A DNA stretch of 64,000 nucleotides, from NCBI RefSeq assembly GCF_029836165.1, contig NZ_JAOEBG010000010.1, positions 62,001-126,000 on the forward strand, in the 5' to 3' direction. This document shows positions 52,870-62,922 of the stretch, one piece after another. Source of the stretch: Pseudomonas sp. GD04091 (lineage in GTDB: Bacteria > Pseudomonadota > Gammaproteobacteria > Pseudomonadales > Pseudomonadaceae). Position numbers and translations under genes: made by a program. The notes under the pieces were generated by a model. It worked only from the letters and a program-made list of their open reading frames with translations. It searched no databases and was not told the DNA's origin. The stretch's first letter is position 1. Each line of letters opens with the position of its first letter.

Positions 52870-54036
52870 ATGAATACCGCCGTGAACGTCAACGTCGTGC
52901 ATGAATCCGAAGCGCAGCGCCAGCACGCCCGGGTGCGCATCCCCGCCAAGCTGCGCTACCTGGACGGCAACCGCGAGCCGCACGAGGTGAAGGTTGACGA
53001 CCTGTCCGCCGGAGGCCTGTCCTTCCACGCGAAAAAACCGCTGCCCGAAGGCGAAGTGCTGCGCGGACGCCTGCAGTTCGTGGTCGACAACCTCGGCCTG
53101 TCGATGGACGTCGAACTGCTGGTGCGCACCAGCAGCCGCGAGACCGGCCGCACCGGGGCCGAATTCCAGAACCTCGAACCGCGCGACATCGCCACTCTGC
53201 GCCATATCATCACCAGTCACCTGTCCGGCGAGCTGATCAGCGTCGGCGACGTGCTCAGTACCTTGCAGCGCGACAACTTCACCAAGGCGCGCAAGCAGAA
53301 GGACGGTGGCTCGGGCCTGTCCGCCTTCGGCCGCCTGCGCGCGGTCACCGTGACCGCCGGGGTATTCGTGGTCGGCCTGGTGGCCTTCGGCTTCGTCGCC
53401 AAGTCGTTGTATGGCCTGTACTTCGTCAGCCACGCCGAGGCCGGCGTGGTGGCAGTGCCCACCACCAACGTCACCATGCCCCGTGACGGCAGCGTGCAGA
53501 GCCTGGTGGAGTCCGGTACGGCCGTGGCCAAGGGCGCGCCGCTGGCGACCTTCAACACCAGCATGCTCGACCTGCTCAAGGGCCACCTGGACGACTCGCA
53601 ACTGGAGCCGGCCAAGGTCGAGGAACTGTTCGGCAAACAACTCTCCGGCACCCTCACCAGCCCGTGCGACTGCGTGGTCTCGCGCCAGCTGGTGGATGAC
53701 GGTCAGTACGCCAGCAAGGGCCAGCCGGTGTTCGCGCTGATCCCGCGCACCAGTGTCCCGACCATCGAGGCGCGCTTCAGCTATCGCCAGTTCGACGAGG
53801 TGAAACCCGGTACCCGGGTCAACTTCCAGATCGCCGGCGAGGATGAAGTGCGTACCGGCCGGATCACCGGCAGCTCGAGCCTGGACACCGACAACCTGGC
53901 CTCCGACATCCGCGTGCAGATCAAGCCCGACGGCGGCCTGCCGGCCGAACTCGCCGGGCGCCCGGCTTCGGTCAACAGCGACCGTGGCCCGTCGCTGAAC
54001 TGGCTGATCGACAAGGCCGTGGCCCGTGGGTTGTAA
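52870..54036 (+). CDS. alg44: Alg44, PilZ-domain c-di-GMP receptor for alginate polymerisation
   Basis: Co-polymerase that senses c-di-GMP. The 388-residue protein has an N-terminal PilZ domain with Arg17, Arg21, Asp44 and Ser46 in the positions (RQHAR and DLSAGG) shown to bind c-di-GMP in P. aeruginosa Alg44. It has one membrane helix (about 158-178) and a periplasmic HlyD/MFP-like domain (about 190-385). It starts 34 bases after alg8. All contact residues are intact, so c-di-GMP gating of alginate should operate here. Confidence 0.96.
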   Translation: MNTAVNVNVVHESEAQRQHARVRIPAKLRYLDGNREPHEVKVDDLSAGGLSFHAKKPLPEGEVLRGRLQFVVDNLGLSMDVELLVRTSSRETGRTGAEFQNLEPRDIATLRHIITSHLSGELISVGDVLSTLQRDNFTKARKQKDGGSGLSAFGRLRAVTVTAGVFVVGLVAFGFVAKSLYGLYFVSHAEAGVVAVPTTNVTMPRDGSVQSLVESGTAVAKGAPLATFNTSMLDLLKGHLDDSQLEPAKVEELFGKQLSGTLTSPCDCVVSRQLVDDGQYASKGQPVFALIPRTSVPTIEARFSYRQFDEVKPGTRVNFQIAGEDEVRTGRITGSSSLDTDNLASDIRVQIKPDGGLPAELAGRPASVNSDRGPSLNWLIDKAVARGL

Positions 54037-54048
54037 GAGGATCTGATA

Positions 54049-55620
54049 ATGAAACCTGTCAACCGTGACTCTGCAGTGGGGTCGGTGTCGCCTGTGTTGC
54101 GAGGGCTGCGCCCTCGATCGCGACACAAGGCCGCTCCCACAGCGTCCGCGCCAGTCCTGATCGACTCGATCCCTGTGGGAACGGCCTTGTGTCGCGATCG
54201 GGTGCGCAGCGCCCGCCCATTGGCATGGTGCGCCCTGGCCGCCGCCATCGCTCTGGCCGGCTGCGCCGGCCTGCCCGACCAGCGCCTGGCCAATGAAGCG
54301 CTCAAGCGCGGCGACACCGCCACCGCCGAACGCAACTACAAGGCCCTGGCCGACCTCGGCTACAGCGATGCGCAGGTCGGCCTGGCCGACATCCAGGTCG
54401 CCAGCCGCGACCCGGCGCAGCTCAAGGAGGCCGAGGCCACCTACCGCGCCGCCGCCGCCACCTCGCCCCGCGCCCAGGCCCGCCTCGGCCGCCTGCTGGT
54501 GGCCAAGCCCGACAGCACCCAGGCCGAACGCGAGGAGGCCGAGACCCTGCTCAAGCTCGCCGCGCGACAGGGCGAAGGCAACACCCTGATCCCACTGGCG
54601 ATGCTCTACCTGCAGTACCCGCAGAGCTTCCCCAAGGTCAACGCCCAGCAGCAGATCGACCAGTGGCGCGCCGCCGGCAACCCCGAGGCCGGCCTGGCCC
54701 AGGTCCTGCTGTACCGCACCCAAGGCACCTACGATCAGCACCTGGACGACGTCGAAAAGATCTGCAAGGCAGCCCTGAGCAGCACCGACATCTGCTACGT
54801 CGAACTGGCCACCGTCTACCAGAAGCGTGCCCAGCCCGACCAGCAGGCCGCCCTGCTCGAACAACTGAAAGCCGCCCATGCCCGTGGCGCCGTGCCGGCC
54901 ACCCGGGTCGACAGCGTCGCCCGCGTGCTCGCCGACCGCAGCCTCGGCCAGACCGACGAGAAGACCGCCAAGGATCTGCTCGAGCAGGTCGCCCCGGCCA
55001 ACCCGGCCTCGTGGGTGAGCCTGGCGCAGCTGCTCTACGACTTCCCCGAGCTGGGTGACACCGACCAGTTGATGGCCTACATCGACAAGGGCCGCGAGGC
55101 CGAGCAGCCCCGCGCCGAACTGCTGCTGGGCCGCCTGTACTACGAAGGCAAGACCGTGCCGGCCGACGCGCAGAAGGCGCAGCAACACCTGCAGGCCGCC
55201 GCCGACGCCGGCGAGGTCAGCGCCGACTACTACCTCGGCCAACTCTACCGCCGTGGCTACCTGGGCCAGGTCGAGCCGCAGAAAGCCGTGGACCACCTGC
55301 TCGCCGCCGCCCGCGGCGGCCAGAACAGCGCCGACTACGCCCTGGCCCAACTGTTCAGCGAAGGCCACGGTATCCGCAGCGAACCGACCAATGCCTGGGT
55401 ATTCGCCCAACTGTCGCAGGCCAACCCGACGCCACAGTCGGCCGAACTGCTGCAACAGCTCGACCAGCAACTCTCCCCTGACCAGCGCAGCCAGGCGCAG
55501 AACCTGTTGGCACAGGAAAGGCAGGCTCGCGGCAGCATGGCCCAGCGAGGCAGCAGCGCCCTGGCCATCGAAGCACTGCAAGACGAGACAGACGAAGTAG
55601 ACGCCGAGGACTCGCTATGA
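54049..55620 (+). CDS. algK: AlgK, outer-membrane lipoprotein TPR scaffold, with in-frame REP insertion
   Basis: AlgK helps place the AlgE pore and organises the export complex through Sel1/TPR repeats, which fill residues 75-500. The lipobox LAGC gives Cys72, whereas in normal AlgK the lipid cysteine is about 25-30 residues in. The extra length comes from a REP-type palindrome at about 54084-54212 that is read through in frame. The ATG at 54049 has GAGGATCTGATA ahead of it and is the only start with a plausible ribosome-binding site. GTG codons at 54175 and 54202 could give a normal signal peptide but lack one. Total 523 residues, against my recollection of about 450-485 for the family. Confidence 0.9.
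   Translation: MKPVNRDSAVGSVSPVLRGLRPRSRHKAAPTASAPVLIDSIPVGTALCRDRVRSARPLAWCALAAAIALAGCAGLPDQRLANEALKRGDTATAERNYKALADLGYSDAQVGLADIQVASRDPAQLKEAEATYRAAAATSPRAQARLGRLLVAKPDSTQAEREEAETLLKLAARQGEGNTLIPLAMLYLQYPQSFPKVNAQQQIDQWRAAGNPEAGLAQVLLYRTQGTYDQHLDDVEKICKAALSSTDICYVELATVYQKRAQPDQQAALLEQLKAAHARGAVPATRVDSVARVLADRSLGQTDEKTAKDLLEQVAPANPASWVSLAQLLYDFPELGDTDQLMAYIDKGREAEQPRAELLLGRLYYEGKTVPADAQKAQQHLQAAADAGEVSADYYLGQLYRRGYLGQVEPQKAVDHLLAAARGGQNSADYALAQLFSEGHGIRSEPTNAWVFAQLSQANPTPQSAELLQQLDQQLSPDQRSQAQNLLAQERQARGSMAQRGSSALAIEALQDETDEVDAEDSL
54084..54212. repeat. REP element 10, inside the algK coding sequence
   Basis: 27-base arms (54116-54142 and 54173-54199, one mismatch) plus an inner GAGGGC/GCCCTC hairpin (54101-54115). 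It shares GGTGTCGCCTGT at its left edge with the REP at 61240. It is the only REP in the window that lies within a gene. Confidence 0.9.
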
Positions 55621-57095
55621 CGCTCAACCCCTTCGTGAAAGCCGGCATCGGCCTGAGCTTCGCCCTGCTGTGGTCCGTCCCGACCCTCGCCCAGGAAACC
55701 GCCGTGAAGAACTTCGGCCTGGACGTGAAGATCACCGGCCAGTCGGAAGACGACCGTGACCTGGGCACCCGCTCCGGCGGCGACGTCAGCGGCCTGGGCC
55801 TGGACCTGCGTCCCTGGGTGTACGGCGAGCGCGGCAACTGGAGCGCCTTCGCCATGGGCCAGGCGGTGGCTGCCACCGACATCATCGAAACCGACACCCT
55901 GCGCCAGAACGACGATGGCACCACCAGCGACAATGGCGACGACAGCCGCAAGCCGGACAAGAGCTACCTGGCGATGCGCGAGTTCTGGATCGGCTACAGC
56001 GGCCTGACCCTCTACCCCGGCGAGCAGCTGCGCTTCGGCCGCCAGCGCCTGCGCAGCGACGACGGCATGTGGCGTGACACCAACATCGAGGCGCTGAACT
56101 GGACCTTCGACACCACCTTGCTCAAGGCCGACCTGGGCCTGGCCCAGCGCTTCAGCGAATACCGCACCGACCTCACCGAACTGGCCCCCGAAGACAAGGA
56201 CCGCACCCACGTCTACGGCAACGTCGCCACGCAATGGACCCCAGGTCACTGGGTCGGCCTGCGCGCCCACCACACCCACGACAGCGGCAGCCTGAAAGAC
56301 CCCGGCGAGAGCGTCGACGCCCTCGACAAGACCCGCACCGGCGATCTCACCTGGCTGGGCCTGGAAGCCAACAGCGACGCCTACAACTGGCGCAACGACC
56401 ACACCGTCAACTATTGGGGCAGCGTCACCTGGCTGACCGGCGATCGCGACACCCTCAGCCGCCAGGCGGTGGGCGACGAGCAAGTCGCCACCGGCAAGCA
56501 GAGCGGCGACGTCAACGCCTGGGCCACCGACCTCGGCATCCGCCTGCGCCTGGATCCGCAATGGCAGGTCGGCGCGGCCTACGCCCGGGGCAGTGGTGGC
56601 GGCGGCAGCGACGGCTCGAACAACTTCGAGCAGACCGGCCTCGAGAGCAACCGCTCCAACTTCACCGGCACCCGCTCGCGCGTGCACCGCTTCGGCGAAG
56701 CCTTCCGCGGCGAGCTGGGCAACCTGCAGGCAGCCACCCTGTTCGCCTCGTGGCAACTGCGCGACGACTACGACGCCAGCTTCATCTACCACAAGTTCTG
56801 GCGTGTCGACGGCAAGCAGAACATCGGTTCCAGCGGCATCAACGCGGTGGTCGACGACGGCGGCATCAGCCGTCCGCTGGTACAGGGCGAGAAAGACCTC
56901 GGCCAGGAGATGGACGTGGTCGTGACCAAGTACTTCAAGCAAGGCCTGCTGCCGGCCTCGATCAGCCAGTCGATCGACGAACCCTCGGCCCTGGTGCGCC
57001 TGCGCGCCGGTGTGTTCAAGCCGGGCGATGCCTATGGCAAAGAGGCCGACTCGTACATGCACCGCGCCTTCGTCGACGTGATCTGGCGCTACTGA
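55617..57095 (+). CDS. algE: AlgE, outer-membrane alginate export porin
   Basis: Beta-barrel channel of the alginate_exp family, 492 residues. It has a Sec signal (about 1-30, ending VPTLAQ) and alternating amphipathic strands. [31 protein letters not shown] is characteristic, and the protein ends in an aromatic residue (VDVIWRY), as outer-membrane proteins do for BAM recognition. The start overlaps the algK stop by four bases. Confidence 0.95.
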   Translation: MTLNPFVKAGIGLSFALLWSVPTLAQETAVKNFGLDVKITGQSEDDRDLGTRSGGDVSGLGLDLRPWVYGERGNWSAFAMGQAVAATDIIETDTLRQNDDGTTSDNGDDSRKPDKSYLAMREFWIGYSGLTLYPGEQLRFGRQRLRSDDGMWRDTNIEALNWTFDTTLLKADLGLAQRFSEYRTDLTELAPEDKDRTHVYGNVATQWTPGHWVGLRAHHTHDSGSLKDPGESVDALDKTRTGDLTWLGLEANSDAYNWRNDHTVNYWGSVTWLTGDRDTLSRQAVGDEQVATGKQSGDVNAWATDLGIRLRLDPQWQVGAAYARGSGGGGSDGSNNFEQTGLESNRSNFTGTRSRVHRFGEAFRGELGNLQAATLFASWQLRDDYDASFIYHKFWRVDGKQNIGSSGINAVVDDGGISRPLVQGEKDLGQEMDVVVTKYFKQGLLPASISQSIDEPSALVRLRAGVFKPGDAYGKEADSYMHRAFVDVIWRY

Positions 57096-57113
57096 GGCCG
57101 GGAGAGGAAACCC

Positions 57114-58670
57114 ATGAACCTGCACCCGAACCTTCGCCACAGCCTGCTCGCCAGCGCCCTGCTGCTGGCCGGCGGCCTTGCCCAGGCCGCCGAGCCGGAG
57201 ATGGCCAAAGGGCTGCAACAGGCCAAGACCTACACCGTCTCCAGCGCGCCGATCGAGCCGCTGAAGATGGAACCACCCAAGCTGCCCGACCTGTCCGGCT
57301 ACACCGCCCAGGCCGTGCAGAAAAAGATCGACCGCCGGCACAAGGGCAAGGTCAGCGTGCGCCGCATGCTCCAGGAAGACACCCTCAAGGAGTTCATCGG
57401 CGGCGACAACAAGGGCGCCGAATGGGTCCGTCGCCAGCACGGCATTCCCCAGGCGATCTTCGTCGATGACGGGCATGTCGACCTGGTGGAACTGAGCAGG
57501 AAAGTCCCCAGCCAGTACCTGCGCGAAACCGCGCCGGGCGTTTACCTGGCGCGCCTGCCGATCGTGGTCGGGCGCAAGGGCGTGCTGGAGATCGACGGCA
57601 AGGTCAAGGAGCTGCGTCTGTCCGAAGAAGGCGGCTCGTTCATCGTCAACGACGGCAAGCTGTTCGTCAGCGACACCCAGGTGACCGGCTGGCGCGAGCA
57701 GGCTAATGGCCCGGCGACCTTCCGCAAGCCCGACGAGTTCCGCCCGTTCCTGCTCAGCTGGGGCGGTACCGAGACCTACATCGTCAACAGCAAGATGGCC
57801 AGCTTCGGCTACGCCAAGTCCAAGTCCTACGGCGTGAGCATCTCGCAGTACACGCCGAACATGGCCAAGCAGATGGGCCGCCCGGAGCCCACCGGCTGGA
57901 TCATCGGCTCCGAGTTCAGCGACATGTGGTACGGCTTCTACTGCTACGAGACCCAGGACTTCGTGATCAAGGACTCGACCTACCGCGACAACATCGTCTA
58001 CGGCATCGACCCCCACGACCGTTCGCACCGTTTGATCATCGCCGGCAACACGGTTTACGGGACCAAGAAAAAGCACGGGATCATCGTTTCGCGTGAGGTC
58101 AACGACAGCTGGATCATCAACAACAAGAGCTACGACAACAAGCTCTCGGGCGTTGTGATCGACCGCAACAGCGTCAACAACCTGATCGCCTACAACGAGA
58201 TCTACCGCAACCACACCGACGGCATCACCCTGTACGAGAGCGGCGACAACCTGATCTGGGGCAACAAGCTGATCAACAACCGCCGCCACGGCATCCGCGT
58301 GCGCAACAGCGTGAACATTCGCCTGTACGAGAACGTCGCCATGGCCAACGGCCTGGTGGGCGTGTACGGGCACATCAAGGACCTCTCCGACACCGACCGC
58401 GACATCGCCCTCGACCCGTTCGACACCAAGGTGTCGCTGATCGTGGTCGGCGGCGAGCTGGCGGCCAACGGTTCCGGCCCACTGTCGATCGACTCGCCGC
58501 TGTCGGTGGAGCTGTACAAGGTGTCGATGCTGATGCCGCGCAAGGCCAACGGCATCAGTTTCAACGGCGTGCTCGGCGAACGCCAGGACGAAATCCTCGA
58601 CCTGCTGGTACGCCAGCAGAAGGCCGTGCTGATCGACCCGGTCGAACGCCAGACCGAAATGATCGACTAA
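57114..58670 (+). CDS. algG: AlgG, mannuronan C5-epimerase
   Basis: Periplasmic enzyme converting some D-mannuronate residues of the polymer to L-guluronate. The 518-residue precursor has a Sec signal (about 1-25, GGLAQAA) and a right-handed beta-helix in the C-terminal half. The catalytic motif DPHDRSH is at 299-305. It also protects the polymer from AlgL as part of the export complex. It starts 18 bases after algE, after GGGAGAGG. Confidence 0.96.
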   Translation: MNLHPNLRHSLLASALLLAGGLAQAAEPEMAKGLQQAKTYTVSSAPIEPLKMEPPKLPDLSGYTAQAVQKKIDRRHKGKVSVRRMLQEDTLKEFIGGDNKGAEWVRRQHGIPQAIFVDDGHVDLVELSRKVPSQYLRETAPGVYLARLPIVVGRKGVLEIDGKVKELRLSEEGGSFIVNDGKLFVSDTQVTGWREQANGPATFRKPDEFRPFLLSWGGTETYIVNSKMASFGYAKSKSYGVSISQYTPNMAKQMGRPEPTGWIIGSEFSDMWYGFYCYETQDFVIKDSTYRDNIVYGIDPHDRSHRLIIAGNTVYGTKKKHGIIVSREVNDSWIINNKSYDNKLSGVVIDRNSVNNLIAYNEIYRNHTDGITLYESGDNLIWGNKLINNRRHGIRVRNSVNIRLYENVAMANGLVGVYGHIKDLSDTDRDIALDPFDTKVSLIVVGGELAANGSGPLSIDSPLSVELYKVSMLMPRKANGISFNGVLGERQDEILDLLVRQQKAVLIDPVERQTEMID

Positions 58671-58683
58671 GGAAGCCCAGACC

Positions 58684-60129
58684 ATGACTCCACACCTGAT
58701 GAAACTGCTGGGCCTGTCCGCCGCCCTCCTGGCCATCAGCCAGGGCGTGCGCGCCGAAGACGTCAAGGCGCCGACCTTCACCGCCGAGCCCTGCTGCCAG
58801 CTGTGCCCCGAGGCCCATGACGCCAGCCGCTACACCACGCGCTACCAGCAGAACTTCACCACCCTGGTGCAGGCCCAGGGCGACTGGCTGTTCCGTACCC
58901 GCGAAGACCTGCGCACCGAATTCGACACCACCCCGGGCGGCTACAAGCGCCTGCAGCAGGTGCATGACGCCTTCAAGAAGCGTGGCGTGGAACTGGTGGT
59001 GGTGTACCAGCCGACCCGTGGCCTGGTGAACCGCAACATGCTCAAGCCTGAAGAGAAGGCCGCCTTCGACTACCAGAAGGCGCTGCGCAACTACCAGGCC
59101 ATGCTCCAGCGCTTCGCCAAGATGGGTTACAACGTGCCCGACCTGTCGCCGCTGACCAACGAGCAGCTGGCCGCAGCCGACCAGGGCAAGGACTTCTACT
59201 TCCGTGGCGACCAGCACTGGACGCCCTACGGCGCCGAGCGCGCGGCGAAGATCGTCGCCGACACCGTGCACCAGATGCCGGCCTTCGAAGGCATCCCGCG
59301 CAAGGAATTCGAGACCCACAAGTCCGGGCGCATGGGCAAGACCGGCACCCTGCACAATGTCGCCGGCCAACTGTGCGGCACCAGCTACGCGGTGCAGTAC
59401 ATGGACCAGTTCGCCACCGAGCCCAAGGGCGGCGCCAGCGGCGGCGACGACCTGTTCGGCGACGCGGGCAACGCGCAGATCACCCTGGTCGGCACCAGCC
59501 ACAGCGGCAAGAACTACAACTTCGCAGGCTTCCTGGAACAGTACATCGGCGCCGACGTACTCAACGTCGCCTTCCCCGGCGGCGGCCTGGAAGGCTCGAT
59601 GATCCAGTACCTGGGCAGCGAGGAGTTCCAGAACAACCCGCCGAAGATCCTGGTCTGGGAGTTCTCCCCGCTCTATCGCCTGGACCAGGAAACCATCTGG
59701 CGGCAGATCCTCGGCCTGCTCGACGACGGCTGCGACGACCGCCCCGCGCAGATGAGCGCCAGCGCCACCCTCAAGCCCGGCAAGAACGAGCTGATGGTCA
59801 ACGGCAAGGGCGGCGTGATCAAGGACCTGGTCAACCGCAACCACCAGCTCGACATCAAGTTCGAGGACACCTCGGTAAAGGTGTTGCAGGCCACCCTGTG
59901 GTACCTCAACGGCCGCCACGAAGACATCAAGATCGAGAAGCCCGAGACTTCCGACACCGACGGGCGCTTCGTCTTCCAGATGCGTGAAGACGAAGACTGG
60001 GCAGGCCAGAACCTGCTCGCCCTGGAGGTACAAGGGCCAGAAAGCGGCACGCAGAAAGTCGAAGCCAAACTCTGCAAACGCAACAACTTCGCCAGCCCCG
60101 CGCAGCACACCGCGCAGGCCGGCCAGTGA
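58684..60129 (+). CDS. algX: AlgX, alginate O-acetyltransferase (terminal)
   Basis: Periplasmic protein that transfers acetyl groups directly onto the mannuronan. The 481-residue precursor has a Sec signal ending near GVRA (residue 24), an SGNH-like domain with Asp176 and His178 ([10 protein letters not shown]) and Ser272 (VGTSHSGKN), and a C-terminal carbohydrate-binding module (about 350-470). Disulfide-rich N terminus CCQLC. It starts 13 bases after algG. Confidence 0.95.
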   Translation: MTPHLMKLLGLSAALLAISQGVRAEDVKAPTFTAEPCCQLCPEAHDASRYTTRYQQNFTTLVQAQGDWLFRTREDLRTEFDTTPGGYKRLQQVHDAFKKRGVELVVVYQPTRGLVNRNMLKPEEKAAFDYQKALRNYQAMLQRFAKMGYNVPDLSPLTNEQLAAADQGKDFYFRGDQHWTPYGAERAAKIVADTVHQMPAFEGIPRKEFETHKSGRMGKTGTLHNVAGQLCGTSYAVQYMDQFATEPKGGASGGDDLFGDAGNAQITLVGTSHSGKNYNFAGFLEQYIGADVLNVAFPGGGLEGSMIQYLGSEEFQNNPPKILVWEFSPLYRLDQETIWRQILGLLDDGCDDRPAQMSASATLKPGKNELMVNGKGGVIKDLVNRNHQLDIKFEDTSVKVLQATLWYLNGRHEDIKIEKPETSDTDGRFVFQMREDEDWAGQNLLALEVQGPESGTQKVEAKLCKRNNFASPAQHTAQAGQ

Positions 60130-60136
60130 GGCGATC

Positions 60137-61240
60137 ATGACCACCATCAGCAGCAAGACCGCACCCGCCCTGCTCGCCCTCGCCCTGTTCGGCGGCGCCG
60201 CGCAGGCCGCGCTGGTGCCGCCCCAGGGTTACTACGAGGGCATCGAAAAGCTCAAGACCAGCGACGGCAATTTCCGTTGCGAGGCGGCGCCCAGGCCCTA
60301 TACCGGCGCCCTGCAGTTCCGCAGCAAGTACGAAGGCTCGGACAAGGCCCGAGCGACGCTCAATGTCGCCTCGGAAAAAGCCTTCCGCAAATCCACCGAG
60401 GACATCACCACCCTCGAGAAGGGGGTCAGCAAGATGGTCGGCCAGTACATGCGCGATGGCCGCCCGGCGCAGCTCGACTGTGCCCTGACCTGGCTCGACA
60501 CCTGGGCACGCGCCGACGCGCTGATGTCCACCGACTACAACCACACCGGCAAGTCCATGCGCAAATGGGCGCTGGGCAGTCTGAGCGGTTCGTGGCTGCG
60601 CCTGAAGTTCTCCAACTCGCAGCCACTGGCCGCGCACCAGGCCGAGGCCGAGCAGATCGAGAAGTGGTTTGCCCGACTCGCGGAACAGACCGTGCGTGAC
60701 TGGAGCGACCTGCCGCTGGAGAAGATCAACAACCACAGCTACTGGGCGGCCTGGTCGGTGATGGCCACCGCCGTGGCCACGGACCGGCGCGACCTGTTCG
60801 ACTGGGCGGTGAAGGAATACAAGGTCGGCGCCAACCAGGTCGACGAGCAGGGTTTCCTGCCCAACGAGATCAAGCGTCGCCAGCGCGCGCTGGCCTACCA
60901 CAACTACGCCCTGCCCCCGCTGGCGATGATCGCCAGCTTCGCCCAGGCCAATGGCGTGGACCTGCGCAAGGAAAACAACTTCGCCCTGCAGCGCCTCGGC
61001 GAAGGCGTGCTGGCCGGCGCTCGCGATCCGGTGCACTTCAACACCCGCGCCGGGGTCAAGCAGGACCTGAAAGACCTGAAGATCGACAGCAAGTACGCCT
61101 GGCTCGAGCCGTGGTGCGCGCTGTACCAGTGCGTCGGCGACACCCTCGAGCGCAAACATGACATGCAGCCGTTCAACAGTTTCAGGCTGGGGGGCGATGT
61201 GACGCGGGTCTATGACCCGAGCGCAGAGAGCAAGAAATAG
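60137..61240 (+). CDS. algL: AlgL, periplasmic alginate lyase
   Basis: Family PL5 lyase, 367 residues, clearing stray polymer from the periplasm. It has a Sec signal (about 1-25, FGGAAQA). NNHSYW (198-203) carries the catalytic Asn, His and Tyr; [17 protein letters not shown] and the C-terminal WCALYQC segment are family features. The ATG at 60137 lies seven bases after the algX stop; the longer ORF upstream is within algX. It is followed by a REP that separates it from algI. Confidence 0.95.
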   Translation: MTTISSKTAPALLALALFGGAAQAALVPPQGYYEGIEKLKTSDGNFRCEAAPRPYTGALQFRSKYEGSDKARATLNVASEKAFRKSTEDITTLEKGVSKMVGQYMRDGRPAQLDCALTWLDTWARADALMSTDYNHTGKSMRKWALGSLSGSWLRLKFSNSQPLAAHQAEAEQIEKWFARLAEQTVRDWSDLPLEKINNHSYWAAWSVMATAVATDRRDLFDWAVKEYKVGANQVDEQGFLPNEIKRRQRALAYHNYALPPLAMIASFAQANGVDLRKENNFALQRLGEGVLAGARDPVHFNTRAGVKQDLKDLKIDSKYAWLEPWCALYQCVGDTLERKHDMQPFNSFRLGGDVTRVYDPSAESKK

Positions 61241-61358
61241 GTGTCGCCTGTATTGGGGCCGCTTCGCGGCCCATCGCGACACAAGGCCGCTCCTACAGGG
61301 ACGGCGCTAATCCTGTAGGAGCGGCCTTGTGTCGCGAAACGAGGGCGAAGCCCTCGCC
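61240..61358. repeat. REP element 11 between algL and algI
   Basis: A perfect 26-bp inverted repeat (61274-61299 and 61312-61337) with additional hairpins on both sides. It fills most of the 214-base algL-algI gap, the longest gap of the operon, and could dampen expression of the distal acetylation genes. Closest in sequence to the element inside algK. Confidence 0.9.
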
Positions 61359-61454
61359 AGCAATGGTTGAGGCAACAAAGGTTTCCCCTGCATTTTCGCG
61401 GGGGGTTTGGGGGGCGCTGTGCCCCGGATGCTGTGAACAACAAGGAGAACCGGG

Positions 61455-62912
61455 ATGGTCTTCTCGTCCAACGTGTTCCTGTTCCTGTTCCTGCCGGTTT
61501 TCCTCGGCTTGTACTACGTGAGCGGGAACCGCTATCGCAACCTGCTGCTGCTGGTTGCCAGCTACATCTTCTACGCCTGGTGGCGGGTGGACTTCCTCGC
61601 CCTGTTCGCCGGGGTGACCCTGTGGAACTACTGGATCGGCCTGAAAGTCGGCGCCGCCGGCGTGCGCACCAAGCCCGCGCAGCGCTGGCTGCTGCTCGGG
61701 GTGGGCGTCGACCTGTGCATCCTCGGCTACTTCAAGTACGCCAACTTCGGGGTGGACAGCCTCAACGCCATCATCACCTCGTTCGGCCTCGAGCCGTTCA
61801 TCCTCACTCACGTGCTGCTGCCGATCGGCATCTCGTTCTACATCTTCGAATCGATCAGCTACATCATCGACGTGTACCGCGGCGACACCCCGGCCACCCG
61901 CAACCTGATCGACTTCGCGGCGTTCGTGGCGATCTTCCCGCACCTGATCGCCGGCCCCGTGCTGCGTTTCAAGGACCTGGTCGATCAGTTCAACAACCGC
62001 ACCCACACCCTGGACAAGTTCTCCGAAGGCTGCACCCGCTTCATGCAGGGTTTCATCAAGAAGGTGTTCATCGCCGACACCCTGGCGGTGGTCGCCGACC
62101 ACTGCTTCGCCCTCGAGAACCCGACCACCGGCGATGCCTGGCTCGGCGCCCTGGCCTACACCGCACAGCTGTACTTCGACTTCTCCGGCTACAGCGACAT
62201 GGCCATCGGCCTGGGCCTGATGATGGGCTTCCGCTTCATGGAGAACTTCAAGCAGCCGTACATCAGCCAGTCGATCACCGAGTTCTGGCGGCGCTGGCAC
62301 ATCAGCCTGTCGACCTGGCTGCGCGACTACCTGTACATCACCCTGGGCGGCAACCGCAAAGGCACCTTCAACACCTACCGCAACCTGTTCCTGACCATGC
62401 TGCTGGGCGGGCTGTGGCACGGCGCCAACTTCACCTACATCCTCTGGGGCGCCTGGCACGGCATGTGGCTGGCGATCGAACGCGCGCTGGGCCTGGACAC
62501 CAACCCGCAGCGCTTCAACCCGGTGAAGTGGGCCTTCACCTTCCTGCTGGTGGTGGTCGGCTGGGTGATCTTCCGCGCCGAGAACCTGCACGTGGCCGCA
62601 CGCATGTACGGCGCCATGTTCAGCTTCGGCGACTGGCAGCTGTCGGAGCTCAACCGCGCCAACCTCACCGGCCTGCAGGTGGCCACGCTGATCGTCGCCT
62701 ACCTGAGCCTGGCGTACTTCGGCCTGCGCGACTTCTACCGCAACGCCACCCCCGCGCCCCAGGCCACCCCGGTGCAGGTCAACGCCGACGGTTCGGTGGG
62801 CCTGGACTGGACGCGGATCATGACCCGCGCCCTGGTGCTGCTGCTGTTCGTCGCCTCGGTGCTCAAGCTCTCGGCGCAGAGCTACTCGCCGTTCCTCTAC
62901 TTCCAGTTCTGA
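61455..62912 (+). CDS. algI: AlgI, MBOAT acetyl-group membrane transporter
   Basis: Polytopic membrane-bound O-acyltransferase, 485 residues, which passes acetyl groups from a cytoplasmic donor to the periplasmic acetylation proteins. The catalytic His322 is in GGLWHGANFTYILWGAWHG, with the second conserved His at 335; the number matches P. aeruginosa AlgI. SDMAIGLGLMMGF and FWRRWHISLSTWLRDYLY are MBOAT signatures. A GGAG site precedes the ATG at 61455. Confidence 0.96.
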   Translation: MVFSSNVFLFLFLPVFLGLYYVSGNRYRNLLLLVASYIFYAWWRVDFLALFAGVTLWNYWIGLKVGAAGVRTKPAQRWLLLGVGVDLCILGYFKYANFGVDSLNAIITSFGLEPFILTHVLLPIGISFYIFESISYIIDVYRGDTPATRNLIDFAAFVAIFPHLIAGPVLRFKDLVDQFNNRTHTLDKFSEGCTRFMQGFIKKVFIADTLAVVADHCFALENPTTGDAWLGALAYTAQLYFDFSGYSDMAIGLGLMMGFRFMENFKQPYISQSITEFWRRWHISLSTWLRDYLYITLGGNRKGTFNTYRNLFLTMLLGGLWHGANFTYILWGAWHGMWLAIERALGLDTNPQRFNPVKWAFTFLLVVVGWVIFRAENLHVAARMYGAMFSFGDWQLSELNRANLTGLQVATLIVAYLSLAYFGLRDFYRNATPAPQATPVQVNADGSVGLDWTRIMTRALVLLLFVASVLKLSAQSYSPFLYFQF

Positions 62913-62922
62913 GACCCCGACC

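Noticed and set aside
52822..55581. Antisense open frame of 919 codons opposite alg44 and algK
   Set aside because: Same cause: stop codons are rare on the opposite strand of GC-rich genes. No recognisable protein features.
55335..58781. Antisense open frame of 1148 codons opposite algE and algG
   Set aside because: A high-GC shadow of real genes on the other strand, rich in His, Ala and Val with no domain pattern and no ribosome-binding site; the plus-strand alg genes are certain.
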